A stretch of DNA of 64,000 bases. It comes from Methylobacterium sp. Leaf123 (GTDB lineage Bacteria > Pseudomonadota > Alphaproteobacteria > Rhizobiales > Beijerinckiaceae). The position numbers and the translations under genes are program-made. The stretch's first letter is position 1; every line of letters starts with the position of its first letter. Positions 44,484 through 52,684 of this stretch are shown one piece after another. Location: assembly GCF_001423405.1 (NCBI RefSeq), contig NZ_LMNS01000034.1:186526-250525 (forward strand), read 5' to 3'. The notes under the pieces are model-generated. The model made no database searches, was not told the DNA's origin, and saw nothing but the letters and a program-made list of their open reading frames with translations.

Positions 44484-45470
44484 TCAGCGGCTAGACCGGT
44501 AGCTCGCGACCATCTCAGGGGTGATGTCCGCCGGGTAGCACAGCGGCGAGTAGCCGCCCGGCCGCGAATGGGCGCTCCGACGCCCACATGATCGACCGCC
44601 ACGGTCGGTCTGGTAGGGGCAGGCGCAGCTGCCGGGATAGCTCGCGATCGATTCCGCTATCAGGAGCTTGGCAATTGCCGCGACACTGAGCGCCGGGGCA
44701 GCCTTCGGTGCTGGCGGCTTCTCTGCTTCCTCAGCCGGCGGAGCGTCGCGCAGGCGCTTCGCCTGGATCCAACCTTCGCGTTGCGTCAGGCCGTGGCGCA
44801 CCCGAACCCAGCCGGGCCGCCGCTCCAGAGCAGTCACCGCTTGGCCGGGGCCGAGCCGATCTAGGATCTGGCCCTTCTGATCGGCGGCTCCGCGCAGAGC
44901 CACCTTCCGGCCCGACACGTACAGCGTCTCAGGCACCGAGGGAGCTGGTTCCGAAGCAGGTGCGGGCGGGCGAGACGAAGCTGGAGGGGACGCCGGAACC
45001 TCCACGCGGACCGCTGTCGGTGGATCGGGTATCGGTGCGACCACAGAAGGCGACGGCGATGCCGGCGCGGCTGTCCACACGACAGGTTGGCCGGACTGAA
45101 GAGCAGGCGCAGGAGCTGACGCGGTTGGCCCGCTGTCGGGCTGCCTCATGATCAGGACAGCCAAGATGAGCGCTGCAGCTACGCCGATCGCGCGTGGAAG
45201 GCTGAGGCGACGGCCCACGCGTGGGTCGGCCGCCGGCAAAGGCGGCGAGGGCTCAATGGGCGCGCTCGCCTTCCGGCGCTTCTTACCCGATGCCAGTTGC
45301 CCCGAGTACGTCAGGCCGGTGCCGGGAATACCGTAAGTCGCCTTCGTTCCCTTCGGGCCAACGTTCACGGTCGCACCGCGACCGCCGAAACTGTAGCTGA
45401 GGCCGGACTTGCTGAGGTTGACGCGTATTCCTGGCGCGATCCGCAACGACCGCCTGAACCGAAAGCCCAT
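44484..45470 (-). CDS. DUF4236-SH3 membrane protein
   Basis: The 328-residue protein has an N-terminal DUF4236 domain (MGFRFRRSLRIAPGIRVNLSKSG...SFGGRGATVNVGPKGTKATYGIPGTGLTYS), a basic linker and one transmembrane helix (about 92-108). A Pro/Ala/Ser spacer leads to a bacterial SH3 domain (about 183-240, ETLYVSGRKVALRGAADQKGQILDRLGPGQAVTALERRPGWVRVR). A Cys-rich tail (CACPYQTDRGGRSCGRRSAHSRPGGYSPLCY) follows. The arrangement suggests an envelope protein that binds the cell wall. It is common in alphaproteobacterial islands. Confidence 0.8.
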   Translation of the reverse strand: MGFRFRRSLRIAPGIRVNLSKSGLSYSFGGRGATVNVGPKGTKATYGIPGTGLTYSGQLASGKKRRKASAPIEPSPPLPAADPRVGRRLSLPRAIGVAAALILAVLIMRQPDSGPTASAPAPALQSGQPVVWTAAPASPSPSVVAPIPDPPTAVRVEVPASPPASSRPPAPASEPAPSVPETLYVSGRKVALRGAADQKGQILDRLGPGQAVTALERRPGWVRVRHGLTQREGWIQAKRLRDAPPAEEAEKPPAPKAAPALSVAAIAKLLIAESIASYPGSCACPYQTDRGGRSCGRRSAHSRPGGYSPLCYPADITPEMVASYRSSR

Positions 45471-45672
45471 CTCAGCGCCCCGACCGAGCCTTATCGTTGA
45501 TTCGCAAGGCTTCGCTCGGCAGAGGGTCTCACGGATGAGGTGTGTTGTCTGCCGAGAGGCATTGGCAACGGCTTCACATCACGCGTAACTGCATCATCAA
45601 CGCTGCGTTTCGGTGATCGAGCTAAGCAGCAATGACACCCGATCACAGCGGTTCGATATAAGAGGGGGTTAG

Positions 45673-45843
45673 ATGCTTCGCGCGCTCGTCGTTGGCATTC
45701 TGTTGGCGCTCGCCTGCACAAGGGCAGAAGCCCGAAACACTCCGTGTTCCGGGAGCAAAGGCGGCATTAAGGCCTGCCAGAGCGGCAAGTTCCTCTGCAA
45801 TGACGGATCGATCAGCGCGTCTAAGCGGGTCTGTTCCCGATGA
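45673..45843 (+). CDS. 56-residue secreted cysteine-rich peptide
   Basis: The ATG at 45673 opens MLRALVVGILLALACTRAEA, a compact signal peptide. The mature 36-residue peptide has four cysteines (NTPCSG, IKACQ, FLCND, RVCSR), probably two disulfides. Its stop overlaps the nuclease start (ATGA), so the two are translationally coupled. The CSGSKGGIKAC...FLCNDGSISASKRVC pattern recurs in short secreted proteins paired with nucleases (from memory). It may be an immunity or accessory peptide. Confidence 0.65.
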   Translation: MLRALVVGILLALACTRAEARNTPCSGSKGGIKACQSGKFLCNDGSISASKRVCSR

Positions 45844-46553
45844 TGCGTTTCGCGCTGGCGGCCTTTTTGCTCTCCGCTTCGCCCGCTCTCGCTGAGACCG
45901 TTACCGGCCGCGCCTCCGTCATTGACGGCGATACGCTTGAGATCAGGGGGCAGCGCTTCCGGCTCCAAGGTGTCGATACGCCGGAGAGCGCCCAGATGTG
46001 CGGCGACGCGGCCGGCAAGGACTATCCGTGCGGCCGGAAGGCCGCACTCGCCCTCGCCGATAAGATCGGCCAGGGCAACGTCGCCTGCGAATCGATCGAA
46101 AAGGATCGGTACGGACGCACGGTCGCGGTCTGCCGACTCGGCGCGCTCGACCTGAACGGATGGCTGGTCGAGGAAGGCCTCGGAATGGCCTACCGACGCT
46201 ACTCGACCGCCTATGCCGCGCAGGAGGATGCTGCCAAGCGAGCGAAGCGCGGGATCTGGGCGGGCCAGTTCACGGCGCCTTGGGATTGGCGGAAGGGCGA
46301 GCGGGTGCAGAGCGTAGGAATGGCCGCGCCCAGCGGTCCGGTTGGACCGGTCCCGGCACCGAAGACGCCGCCGGCTGCCAGCTCCAGCGCTTGCGCTATC
46401 AAGGGCAATATCTCGCGCAAGGGTGATCGGATCTACCACATGCCTGGCACCCGCGATTACGAGCGCACGCAGATCAACGAGGCCTCCGGCGAGCGCATGT
46501 TCTGTTCCGAGGATGAGGCGAAGGCCGCGGGCTGGCGGGCGCCTCGCGGCTGA
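45840..46553 (+). CDS. secreted staphylococcal-nuclease-fold thermonuclease
   Basis: The 237-residue protein has a signal peptide (MMRFALAAFLLSASPALA) and an SNase domain (about 20-150: VIDGDTLEIRGQRFRLQGVDTPESAQMC, DRYGRTVAVCRLGALDLNGWLVEEGLGMAYRRYS, AKRAKRGIWAG). The catalytic Asp/Arg/Glu set is present. A C-terminal domain (about 185-237, CAIKGNISRKGDRIYHMPGTRDYERTQINEASGERMFCSEDEAKAAGWR) is the small sunset-type module seen on secreted nucleases. It should degrade extracellular or periplasmic DNA/RNA. It is coupled to the cysteine-rich peptide. Confidence 0.87.
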   Translation: MMRFALAAFLLSASPALAETVTGRASVIDGDTLEIRGQRFRLQGVDTPESAQMCGDAAGKDYPCGRKAALALADKIGQGNVACESIEKDRYGRTVAVCRLGALDLNGWLVEEGLGMAYRRYSTAYAAQEDAAKRAKRGIWAGQFTAPWDWRKGERVQSVGMAAPSGPVGPVPAPKTPPAASSSACAIKGNISRKGDRIYHMPGTRDYERTQINEASGERMFCSEDEAKAAGWRAPRG

Positions 46554-46709
46554 GCAGTCGATCAGCCTGCGGTGACACGCCGATCATAAAGCGTATCGCG
46601 TCAACCACAGGTTTGAATATTGCCGTTGGGACCGGCTTCTCAGCCTCGACGATCCCTCAGGGGCGTGATGCAGTATCCGTGGCGCCAACTCAGCGCCGGG
46701 GAAACGTCC

Positions 46710-46958
46710 ATGCGCACTGTCATTGCCGTCGCCATCCTTGTGGCCTCCATCGCCTCGGCTCAAGCTCAGTATTACGGCTACGGTTCGGGCTCGAACTCAC
46801 GCAGTCACAGCGTCGGCGGGTACACGAACAGCCACGGGACCTACGTCGACTCCTATCAGCGCACGAACCCGAACTCGACGCAGATGGACAACTTCGGCAC
46901 TCGTGGAAACTACAACTCCTACAACGGCAGCTACGGCACGCGCGGCCCACGGTACTGA
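46710..46958 (+). CDS. secreted Tyr/Gly/Asn/Ser-rich protein
   Basis: The 82-residue protein has a signal peptide (MRTVIAVAILVASIASAQAQ). Its mature region is low complexity (YYGYGSGSNSRSHSVGGYTNSHGTYVDSYQR...GTRGNYNSYNGSYGTRGPRY), with GYTNSHGTYVDSYQRTNPN typical of small alphaproteobacterial secreted proteins. It is likely disordered or surface-attached. The in-frame upstream extension is rejected because ATG 46710 begins a proper signal peptide. Confidence 0.65.
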   Translation: MRTVIAVAILVASIASAQAQYYGYGSGSNSRSHSVGGYTNSHGTYVDSYQRTNPNSTQMDNFGTRGNYNSYNGSYGTRGPRY

Positions 46959-47014
46959 GCGGCCCGCGCGATTTTGCATCAGCGTCCGCCGCATCGCCCA
47001 CCAGGAAACTCGTC

Positions 47015-47164
47015 ATGAAGAAGGCATTTGCGGTTTTTGCCGCCGCACTGACGCTCGCCACCATCGTCGCTACCGCCGTCGAGGCGCGCGGCCGAACAGG
47101 AAGCCATCGCATTGGCGGAACCAATAGCCACGGTAAGGGCAGCCATTACGTCGGCGGGCGCTGA
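47015..47164 (+). CDS. 49-residue secreted peptide
   Basis: A signal peptide (MKKAFAVFAAALTLATIVATAVEA) is followed by RGRTGSHRIGGTNSHGKGSHYVGGR, a Gly/His/Ser-rich basic mature peptide of about 25 residues. The GGTNSHGKGSHYVGG repeat-like design matches short secreted peptides of alphaproteobacteria. It is 56 bp after the Tyr-rich gene in the same secreted-protein run. Confidence 0.6.
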   Translation: MKKAFAVFAAALTLATIVATAVEARGRTGSHRIGGTNSHGKGSHYVGGR

Positions 47165-47165
47165 G

Positions 47166-47462
47166 ATGATGTCCAGGGCGCTTCAACTCCGGGGCAAGCG
47201 CTCCGTCTGCGCATTGATCATTGCGCTCCTTCCGGCGCAGGCGCTTGGATGGGACGGGACAAATTCAGAGACCGGCGATTCAATCGAGATCGGGCGCGGC
47301 GAGACGGTGCGCCGCGGCCGCTCGATCGACTACTACGATCACGGCAGCGGCGACTACCGGAGCCTGGACGTGGACAGCGTCCGGCGGCGGGGGAACAGTG
47401 TCGAGATCGAAGGCACCGATGACGCAGGAAATTCAGTCACACTTGAAATGGACGGCGAGTGA
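47166..47462 (+). CDS. secreted hypothetical protein
   Basis: The 98-residue protein has an export signal (RGKRSVCALIIALLPAQALG). Its mature beta-rich domain is GDSIEIGRGETVRRGRSIDYYDHGSGDYRSLDVDSVRRRGNSVEIEGTDDAGNSVTLEMDGE, two or three similar strands resembling DUF5334-type short secreted proteins. It starts 1 bp after the previous stop and overlaps the next gene's ATG by 4 nt. Confidence 0.65.
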   Translation: MMSRALQLRGKRSVCALIIALLPAQALGWDGTNSETGDSIEIGRGETVRRGRSIDYYDHGSGDYRSLDVDSVRRRGNSVEIEGTDDAGNSVTLEMDGE

Positions 47463-47947
47463 TGCCGCGCCTAGCCTCGGTATCAATGTCCGCATTTGCA
47501 GCCCTTTTGCTGCAGGCAATGATAGGGACGGCCTATGCCGCCACCATTCTTGCACGTTGCGGGCCGTCTATAGGGCAGAGTTATTACTTCGAGGCGGGCG
47601 TCGTCGGCCCCGGCCAAGGCGGTTGGAAGAAAGACGGTTTTGATGGCGGCAGAATCACTGCTTACATCAATGACAAGGAACAGCTCGACATTTTGATGAA
47701 GGATGGAGCGGGGCTTAAAAGCTATCTCGCCGAGGGATATAAAATATCATTGGTGAGTCTAAGCAAAGATGATAAGTCATTTCTACTTGCTGCTTATGGG
47801 CAAGGGTTTGCGGAGACGTATTTGTTCAAAATAAATGATCTTGGTGTTGGTACACTTGCCTGGACCGCCAGCAAGGTCACCCCGCTTGTTATCCGCACAA
47901 CAGTTATGACGGCTGAGTGCGGACCGAAATACGACATAACTCAGTGA
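47459..47947 (+). CDS. secreted hypothetical protein
   Basis: The 162-residue protein has a signal peptide (MPRLASVSMSAFAALLLQAMIGTAYA). The mature domain includes TILARCGPSIGQSYYFEAGVVGPGQGGWKKDGFDGGRITAYIND and ends VMTAECGPKYDITQ. Two cysteines could pair. It is more AT-rich than its neighbours in the second half. It is the last of the co-oriented secreted genes. Confidence 0.65.
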   Translation: MMPRLASVSMSAFAALLLQAMIGTAYAATILARCGPSIGQSYYFEAGVVGPGQGGWKKDGFDGGRITAYINDKEQLDILMKDGAGLKSYLAEGYKISLVSLSKDDKSFLLAAYGQGFAETYLFKINDLGVGTLAWTASKVTPLVIRTTVMTAECGPKYDITQ

Positions 47948-48005
47948 TGGCTCAGCGCCTTAGCGTCCTTTCTCATCAATGAGGAAGGCCATCGCCGAGG
48001 ATGCG

Positions 48006-48300
48006 CTACCTCGATCCATTCGGTTCCGCGCCGCGCGACTGCAGCGCCTGCCGCAGGACCGCGCCTGCGCAGGGCGTGGCCGTCCCCCGCTGAAGGATGG
48101 TCCCGATCCGGCCGACACTTTCCGGCGCCACCAGGATCTCCGCCAGCGCCCTGTTGTTCCGGCCGAACCACGCCCGCCGCGCCCCCGTCTCCGGCCTGCG
48201 TCAGAAGCGAAGCGCTGCCTGTGCGCAAAGCCGTCATGGCCTGGGCGGTGAGCGGCATCTCGCCGACGGTCTCGCGGATCTGGTGATCTAAGTCGGTCAA
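48006..48300 (-). pseudogene. frameshifted phage protein remnant
   Basis: One frame begins MTDLDHQIRETVGEMPLTAQAMTALRTG (start 48300) and turns to nonsense near 48200. A neighbouring frame then continues sensibly (RAWFGRNNRALAEILVAPESVGRIG...QALQSRGAEPNGSR) to a TAG at 48006. Together they look like one gene broken by an indel. It is last in the phage-derived minus-strand series. Confidence 0.4.
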
Positions 48301-48387
48301 GCTGCCCTGCAGCTTGGAGGATTGGAGGGTACATCCGGGCGCTCGCCGAGCGCTGGGACCAGCGGGCTGATGCAGGTACCTGATGAT

Positions 48388-49044
48388 CTATGCTGCCTTC
48401 TCGGCAGGCCACCGCTCTAAGATCCGGGTGGTGATGCCGTCGGCGGTGATGACGGTGTGCTGGCAGAAGCCACCCACAGCCGGCTGCAGCTCGCAGCTGA
48501 CCGGGTGCGGGAAACAGAGATCCCGCTGTGCCCGCATGATGCGTAGGCCATCGCGCAGGGGATCGAATGAAGCCATGCCGCCTATCAGGCCCAAGTCGCG
48601 CAGGCGGCCCATCAACTCGGGCGAGGACGGCGCGCACGTGTTCATGATTTGCTGCGCGCCTGCGGCCTCGTTGTTCGAGTCCACCACCCAACACTCCGGG
48701 CGGGAGCGCGCCTGCGACCATCCGGCCATCAGCACCATGTTGGGCCGGGCACGTGCTGTCGGATTGGCTACCTCGAACTGCGCCAGGGCGATGCTGTAGG
48801 TCTCACCCATGTCCTTCACCGCCTCGTCGAAGGTGGCGAAGCGCCACCGCGCCCGATCCGCGAAGTACTCCGGCAACTCGCTCGGCCCGCGCCCTGAGAC
48901 CACGGCCGGCAGATGCCCGAGGATCCGCACCTTCTGCGCGGTGCCGAACACCTGCCCCTCGGGGCCGCGGAGCCAGCCATCGGTGAGTACGTGCACTGCG
49001 CTCTCGCGCACGTAGGCGTGAAGGGCCGTCAAAGTCGTCTCCAT
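48388..49044 (-). CDS. phage-region hypothetical protein, possibly Ntn-hydrolase-like
   Basis: The 218-residue protein begins METTLTALHAYVRESAVHVLTDGWLRGPEGQVFGTAQKVRILGHLP. The VHVLTDG...GxxQKVxILxHLP pattern resembles the beta-strand start of proteasome-like Ntn hydrolases, but I cannot confirm catalysis. It ends CQHTVITADGITTRILERWPAEKAA. Its start lies inside the tail-tip frame upstream, with which it overlaps. No homologue is recognised with confidence. Confidence 0.55.
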   Translation of the reverse strand: METTLTALHAYVRESAVHVLTDGWLRGPEGQVFGTAQKVRILGHLPAVVSGRGPSELPEYFADRARWRFATFDEAVKDMGETYSIALAQFEVANPTARARPNMVLMAGWSQARSRPECWVVDSNNEAAGAQQIMNTCAPSSPELMGRLRDLGLIGGMASFDPLRDGLRIMRAQRDLCFPHPVSCELQPAVGGFCQHTVITADGITTRILERWPAEKAA

Positions 49045-49669
49045 GGTCCGTGAGGGTGGCGCCGATGCAGTCCGAGTAGTTCGGTGCGGCGTAGTCGGGG
49101 GCGAACTTGAGGCGGCCGTTGAGCACCGGGATCGGTTGCATGGGCCGGGCGGCGTTGCCCCGAAGCCCGAATGAGTGCAGCGCATCGGTGCTGTTGGTCT
49201 TGCCGCCCGCCTTCGGGGCGAGAAAGTGGCTGATGGCCAGGGCGCCGGCGCCGACGATCGCGGCGGATGCGACGGCTCCACCGAAGCTCCCGAGCGAAGT
49301 CGCAAGCGCCGCGCCGAGCGGCCCAGCCGGCCCTGCCACTGCGGTCAGCGCGACGAGAGCGACAACGGAGAGAATGCTTTTGCCGACTGACCCACCGCGC
49401 CCGCCGCCGAGTGGCCGGCTGACGAACTCGACGTTGTCGTCCGCCCCGAGCGCCCGTGTCCCCCACTCGGCTCGGCCATAAAACTCGCCGTTGATGGTAA
49501 GGACAGTCGGCAACTCAAATCGCCAGGCGATCCGCGCCAGATAGGCCTTCACCGTCTCGCCCATGACGGCCCGTGCCTCGGCGATCGGAAGGATGAGCGC
49601 GGCATCCTCCGTCTGTCCCACGTCGTCGGGATCGTAGAGTTGTAGGCTGTGCTTCACGGCGACTTGCAT
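48803..49669 (-). CDS. TipJ-like phage tail-tip protein, N-terminal part only
   Basis: The first about 210 residues are convincing: HSLQLYDPDDVGQTEDAALILPIAEARAVMGETVKAYLARIAWRFELPTVLTINGEFYGRAEW (a MoaD-like fold). A Gly/Ala hydrophobic stretch and ARPMQPIPVLNGRLKFAPDYAAPNYSD follow, as in host-specificity J/TipJ proteins. After about 49030 the frame is only a shadow of the 218-residue gene. Full-length TipJ proteins exceed 1000 residues, so the receptor-binding bulk is lost. Confidence 0.6.
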   Translation of the reverse strand: MQVAVKHSLQLYDPDDVGQTEDAALILPIAEARAVMGETVKAYLARIAWRFELPTVLTINGEFYGRAEWGTRALGADDNVEFVSRPLGGGRGGSVGKSILSVVALVALTAVAGPAGPLGAALATSLGSFGGAVASAAIVGAGALAISHFLAPKAGGKTNSTDALHSFGLRGNAARPMQPIPVLNGRLKFAPDYAAPNYSDCIGATLTDHGDDFDGPSRLRARERSARTHRWLAPRPRGAGVRHRAEGADPRASAGRGLRARAERVAGVLRGSGAVALRHLRRGGEGHG

Positions 49670-49679
49670 GTGGCTCTCC

Positions 49680-50270
49680 TCACGCGGGCGGGGGCTGAAG
49701 CATCGGGTGAGCGGCGACGAAGGCGTCCCAGGCTTCGAGGTCGATCGGCTCGCCGGCCTTCGCGGCGAGGTCGTCCCAGTCGGGCTCGACCACGCGCTTA
49801 TCGACCATGGTCTCGAAGCCCGAGACGCTGCCGGGCGGGATGCCGAGCATCCGCTCCGCCTCGTTCCAGAGGTGGACAGTCGTGATGCTGTCGAGAGCAT
49901 AGGCCACGCGCATAGAGGCGCCGCTCGCGACGGCGGCCTCGGCACTGATCTTCCCGACTATGCCGACGAGCGTGGCGAGCACGATGAGGAGGCCGCCCTC
50001 CGGCTCTTCCTCGGTCTGCGGACCATCCTGCGGACCTGTCCGCGCTTCCTGCGGAATTGTCCGCACGTCCCGAGGCGCTGTCCGCACCGGGCGGTGGGCC
50101 GTGCCGCCCCGATACTTGGCCGGTCGTTGGTCGAGGTTCCACTCAGTGGCCTCGACATTGACCATCCCGTCGGGCGTGGTGACGAGGAGGCCCTTGTCCT
50201 GCCACTTCTGGACCGTGGATCGGTTCACCCCGTGGCGCCGAGCAAAGGCTGCCTTCGTCTCGGTCTGCAT
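49680..50270 (-). CDS. TerS/Nu1-like DNA-binding packaging protein
   Basis: The 196-residue protein opens with a helix-turn-helix (TKAAFARRHGVNRSTVQKWQDKGLLVTTPDGMVNVEATEWNLDQRP), typical of Nu1/TerS-like proteins that bind cos or pac DNA. A Pro/Arg linker and a C-terminal helical domain (LATLVGIVGKISAEAAVASGASMRVAYALDS...) follow. No large terminase is present. It is preceded by a GGCAACA repeat series. A TerS without TerL is what packaging-redirecting satellites carry. Confidence 0.65.
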   Translation of the reverse strand: MQTETKAAFARRHGVNRSTVQKWQDKGLLVTTPDGMVNVEATEWNLDQRPAKYRGGTAHRPVRTAPRDVRTIPQEARTGPQDGPQTEEEPEGGLLIVLATLVGIVGKISAEAAVASGASMRVAYALDSITTVHLWNEAERMLGIPPGSVSGFETMVDKRVVEPDWDDLAAKAGEPIDLEAWDAFVAAHPMLQPPPA

Positions 50271-50271
50271 G

Positions 50272-50306
50272 TGTTGCCTGTTGCTGTTGCCTTGTTGCCT
50301 GTTGCC
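50272..50306 (-). repeat. short GGCAACA-type repeats before the TerS-like start codon
   Basis: On the minus strand four to five copies of ggcaaca (two with an altered unit) directly precede the ATG at 50270. They occupy the ribosome-binding position, and no normal Shine-Dalgarno is visible. Confidence 0.55.
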
Positions 50307-50413
50307 GGGTTTTCAGACCCTGGCGCTAGAAAGCTCGGGGGCCCCGACCACCCGTATAGGTCTGGGGATGCCAGGGGCCCTGACGGGTGGGGCGGGGTGT
50401 GGGGCGCCGGCCA

Positions 50414-51337
50414 TCACCGGGCCTGCCTGCCTGCCGACCCTGACCGGTCCGCATTCGCCCGACGCTCGGCCGCAGCGGTGCGGGCGAGTTCGGTCAGGCT
50501 GGCGGCTTGGCTCTGGACGCGATCGGCCATGCCCGCAGCCACGGCAGCAGCACCGACCACGGCACCACCACGACCGAAGCCTTCGCGCACCCTGGCAACG
50601 GTGGTGTTCCGGCCTCGGGCCACATCGGCGATGAACTGAGCCTCAATGCCGTCGAGGAGGCTGCGGATCTCCGCGGCGCCTGCAGCATCCTCCGGATCGG
50701 GCCGCTTCTTCGGAGCATTCGAGGAGACGATCTCGATCTCCATGTTGCCCGAGGCGTCCGGCTTCACCTGCTTGGAGACAGCGGCCACCACACCGATCGA
50801 GCCGACGATGCCGGTCTTCTCGACGACCACCTCGGCGGCAGCCGATGCGATCCAGTATGCGGCAGAGGCCGCGTAGCCGGAGACATGGGCGAGGACACGC
50901 TTGCGCCCACGCATCGCGTAGATCTGGTCGGCGAGCGCGTTGATGCCGGTCGGCGAGCCGCCGGGCGAATCCACCAGCAGCATCACCGCGCCGACGTTCG
51001 GGTTGGCGAGGGCGAGCCGGAGGTCGTTGGCGAGCATGGCTGCGGAGACACCGCCGGACATCTCGGTGATGAGGTTGGCGCGAGGGAAGATCGGGCCGAC
51101 GATCGGGACGATGGCGACGCCGTCGGCGGTCGTCACCGCATACCGGGCGCCGTCGAGGCGGCGGGCAGGCCCGCCGATGGTCGCCTCAAGGTCGCGCTTG
51201 AACCAGGCCTCGCCCTCGGCGGCACGCCGATCGGAGCGCTCCCCGCGGTCCAAGGTCACGATGCTGGCCAGAACGTGCAGGTAGTCGGGACGGATCGCCC
51301 ACGGCTCGGCCAGAAGGGCGCGGTAGGCGCTGCTCAT
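50414..51337 (-). CDS. S49-family phage protease (SppA/protein C-like)
   Basis: The 307-residue protein has the SppA-type fold used as prohead protease: GVAIVPIVGPIFPRANLITEMSGGVSAAMLANDLRLALANPNVGAVMLLVDSPGGSPTG, the catalytic Ser in SGYAASAAYWIASAA, and EVVVEKTGIVGSIGVVAAVSKQ. In phages it clips scaffold and capsid precursors. No capsid or scaffold gene is recognised, so it may act on a helper phage's capsid or be a relic. The small gene at 51334 overlaps its start by 4 nt. Confidence 0.85.
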   Translation of the reverse strand: MSSAYRALLAEPWAIRPDYLHVLASIVTLDRGERSDRRAAEGEAWFKRDLEATIGGPARRLDGARYAVTTADGVAIVPIVGPIFPRANLITEMSGGVSAAMLANDLRLALANPNVGAVMLLVDSPGGSPTGINALADQIYAMRGRKRVLAHVSGYAASAAYWIASAAAEVVVEKTGIVGSIGVVAAVSKQVKPDASGNMEIEIVSSNAPKKRPDPEDAAGAAEIRSLLDGIEAQFIADVARGRNTTVARVREGFGRGGAVVGAAAVAAGMADRVQSQAASLTELARTAAAERRANADRSGSAGRQAR

Positions 51338-51516
51338 GACCGGCTGCCCTCCGAGGTCGATCCAGACCGCGTCGCGTTGTAGGCGTCGAGCGCGTCAACC
51401 AGTGCGTCGAACTCGACGCTCTCGGCGTCGCTGATGGAGCGGGTACGCACCACCTTCATCCATTCGTCGAGGCGGGCGAGGGCCTGCTGATGTTCGGCGT
51501 CGGTTCGGATCGTCAT
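51334..51516 (-). CDS. small HigA-N-terminal-like protein
   Basis: The 60-residue protein MTIRTDAEHQQALARLDEWMKVVRTRSISDAESVEFDALVDALDAYNA resembles the N-terminal helical half of HigA antitoxins (IRTEAEY...ALAEIExLM...EFDxLxxLxxAYE). It lacks the helix-turn-helix that would follow. It is coupled to the protease gene. It could be a fragment or a stand-alone phage protein. Confidence 0.5.
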   Translation of the reverse strand: MTIRTDAEHQQALARLDEWMKVVRTRSISDAESVEFDALVDALDAYNATRSGSTSEGSRS

Positions 51517-51618
51517 CAAAGCCTCACTGTGAATGGGAGCGCCCGCGGCCTGGCCATGCCCAGCTCCAGGCCGCGAACACCTCACCAAAGGGGGAGGACA
51601 CCTTCCGGCGATCTCGGG

Positions 51619-52671
51619 TCAGGCCGCTTGACGGCCCTGCTCGGCGAGCCACGCAGCGCGGCGGCGGGCGGTCTCCTCCTCGATCCAGGCGCCGAGGTCG
51701 AAGCCGAGATCCGGCAGCGTGTAGATGTCGAGGTTTTGGGAGAAGCCGCGGCGACGTGCCTTCAGCGCCTCGATGTTCTGCGGCTCGCTCCTCGAAGCGA
51801 AGCCCTCCGCGATCGCCTGTTTCGCGACCGGTGCCGGGATCGTCGAGACGACGTGCGTAACGATCTCGGGCAGGTATCCCTTCCGGCGGGTGTAGCGAAA
51901 CGGCTCGAGGATGAAGATCTGCTCCTGCGATACCGAAGGGGCGAAGTCGGGCTCGGGGCGTTCGAACCGCGGCAAGTCGGGAGAAGCTTCGCCAGCGCGA
52001 ACCCGCGCCGCCAGTTCGCGTAGCGGATCGGTGAGCAGGGGCTTGGCCGGAGCTTCGCCATCGGTCGCCTCGATGGGCCGGGCGCTGAGCCAGCCGAACC
52101 GCTCCTGCCGACCTGCCTCGGATACCGCGATGCCGGGCAGCATCGTCGCGATCATGTGTCCGGTGAGATAGGCGGCCACGTGCTCCGGTGCCTCGCCACT
52201 GCGGCGGCCATGGAAGTCGTGGCGGGCGAAGTGCGGGGCGGCGGTGACGGTGATGGCACCGGCGAGCGCGGACTGTGCCTTCGCCAGATCGGCGACGGCC
52301 TGTCGAACCCGCTCGGCCGCGGCGTCGATCGCCTTGCCGTCCCGCTCCAGCGTCGCCGCGGCCGCCTCCCGCTCCCCGATGATGCGGGCGTCCTCGATCT
52401 TGCCCTCGGTGGCACCGATCCGGCGCTCGACCTCGGCCAGGGCATCGGCGATGCCGGCCGCCGTGCCCTCCACGTCGCGGCAGGCCCGCTCGGCCTCGGC
52501 GGTCGCGGCGGCGTCGCTGCCCTGGATCAGCACTTCCCGGCGTCGGGCGACGGCCTGCTCTAGCTCGGCCGCGATCGCGATCTGTCGGGCCTGGAGGTTA
52601 TCGCGGGTGGTGAGGAGGCCGGCGAGTTCGCTTTCGAGCGTACCGGCGGCGACGAGCTTGGGCTTGGCCAT
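51619..52671 (-). CDS. coiled-coil phage-region protein
   Basis: The 350-residue protein has an N-terminal coiled coil (about 1-140, LESELAGLLTTRDNLQARQIAIAAELEQAVARRREVL...AERVRQAVADLAKAQSAL), as in scaffold-type proteins. A C-terminal domain follows with HFARHDFHGRRSGEAPEHVAAYLTGHMIATMLPGI and FILEPFRYTRRKGYLPEIVTHVVSTIPAPVAKQAIAEGFA. No family is recognised. Its place between regulators and the S49 protease could fit a scaffold-like role. The ATG at 52671 is chosen. Confidence 0.55.
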   Translation of the reverse strand: MAKPKLVAAGTLESELAGLLTTRDNLQARQIAIAAELEQAVARRREVLIQGSDAAATAEAERACRDVEGTAAGIADALAEVERRIGATEGKIEDARIIGEREAAAATLERDGKAIDAAAERVRQAVADLAKAQSALAGAITVTAAPHFARHDFHGRRSGEAPEHVAAYLTGHMIATMLPGIAVSEAGRQERFGWLSARPIEATDGEAPAKPLLTDPLRELAARVRAGEASPDLPRFERPEPDFAPSVSQEQIFILEPFRYTRRKGYLPEIVTHVVSTIPAPVAKQAIAEGFASRSEPQNIEALKARRRGFSQNLDIYTLPDLGFDLGAWIEEETARRRAAWLAEQGRQAA

Positions 52672-52684
52672 AGGGTGATCCTCC

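Noticed and set aside
45669..46439. A 256-residue minus frame opposite the secreted nuclease
   Set aside because: Antisense shadow of the coupled peptide-nuclease pair, which have signal peptides and catalytic residues on the plus strand.
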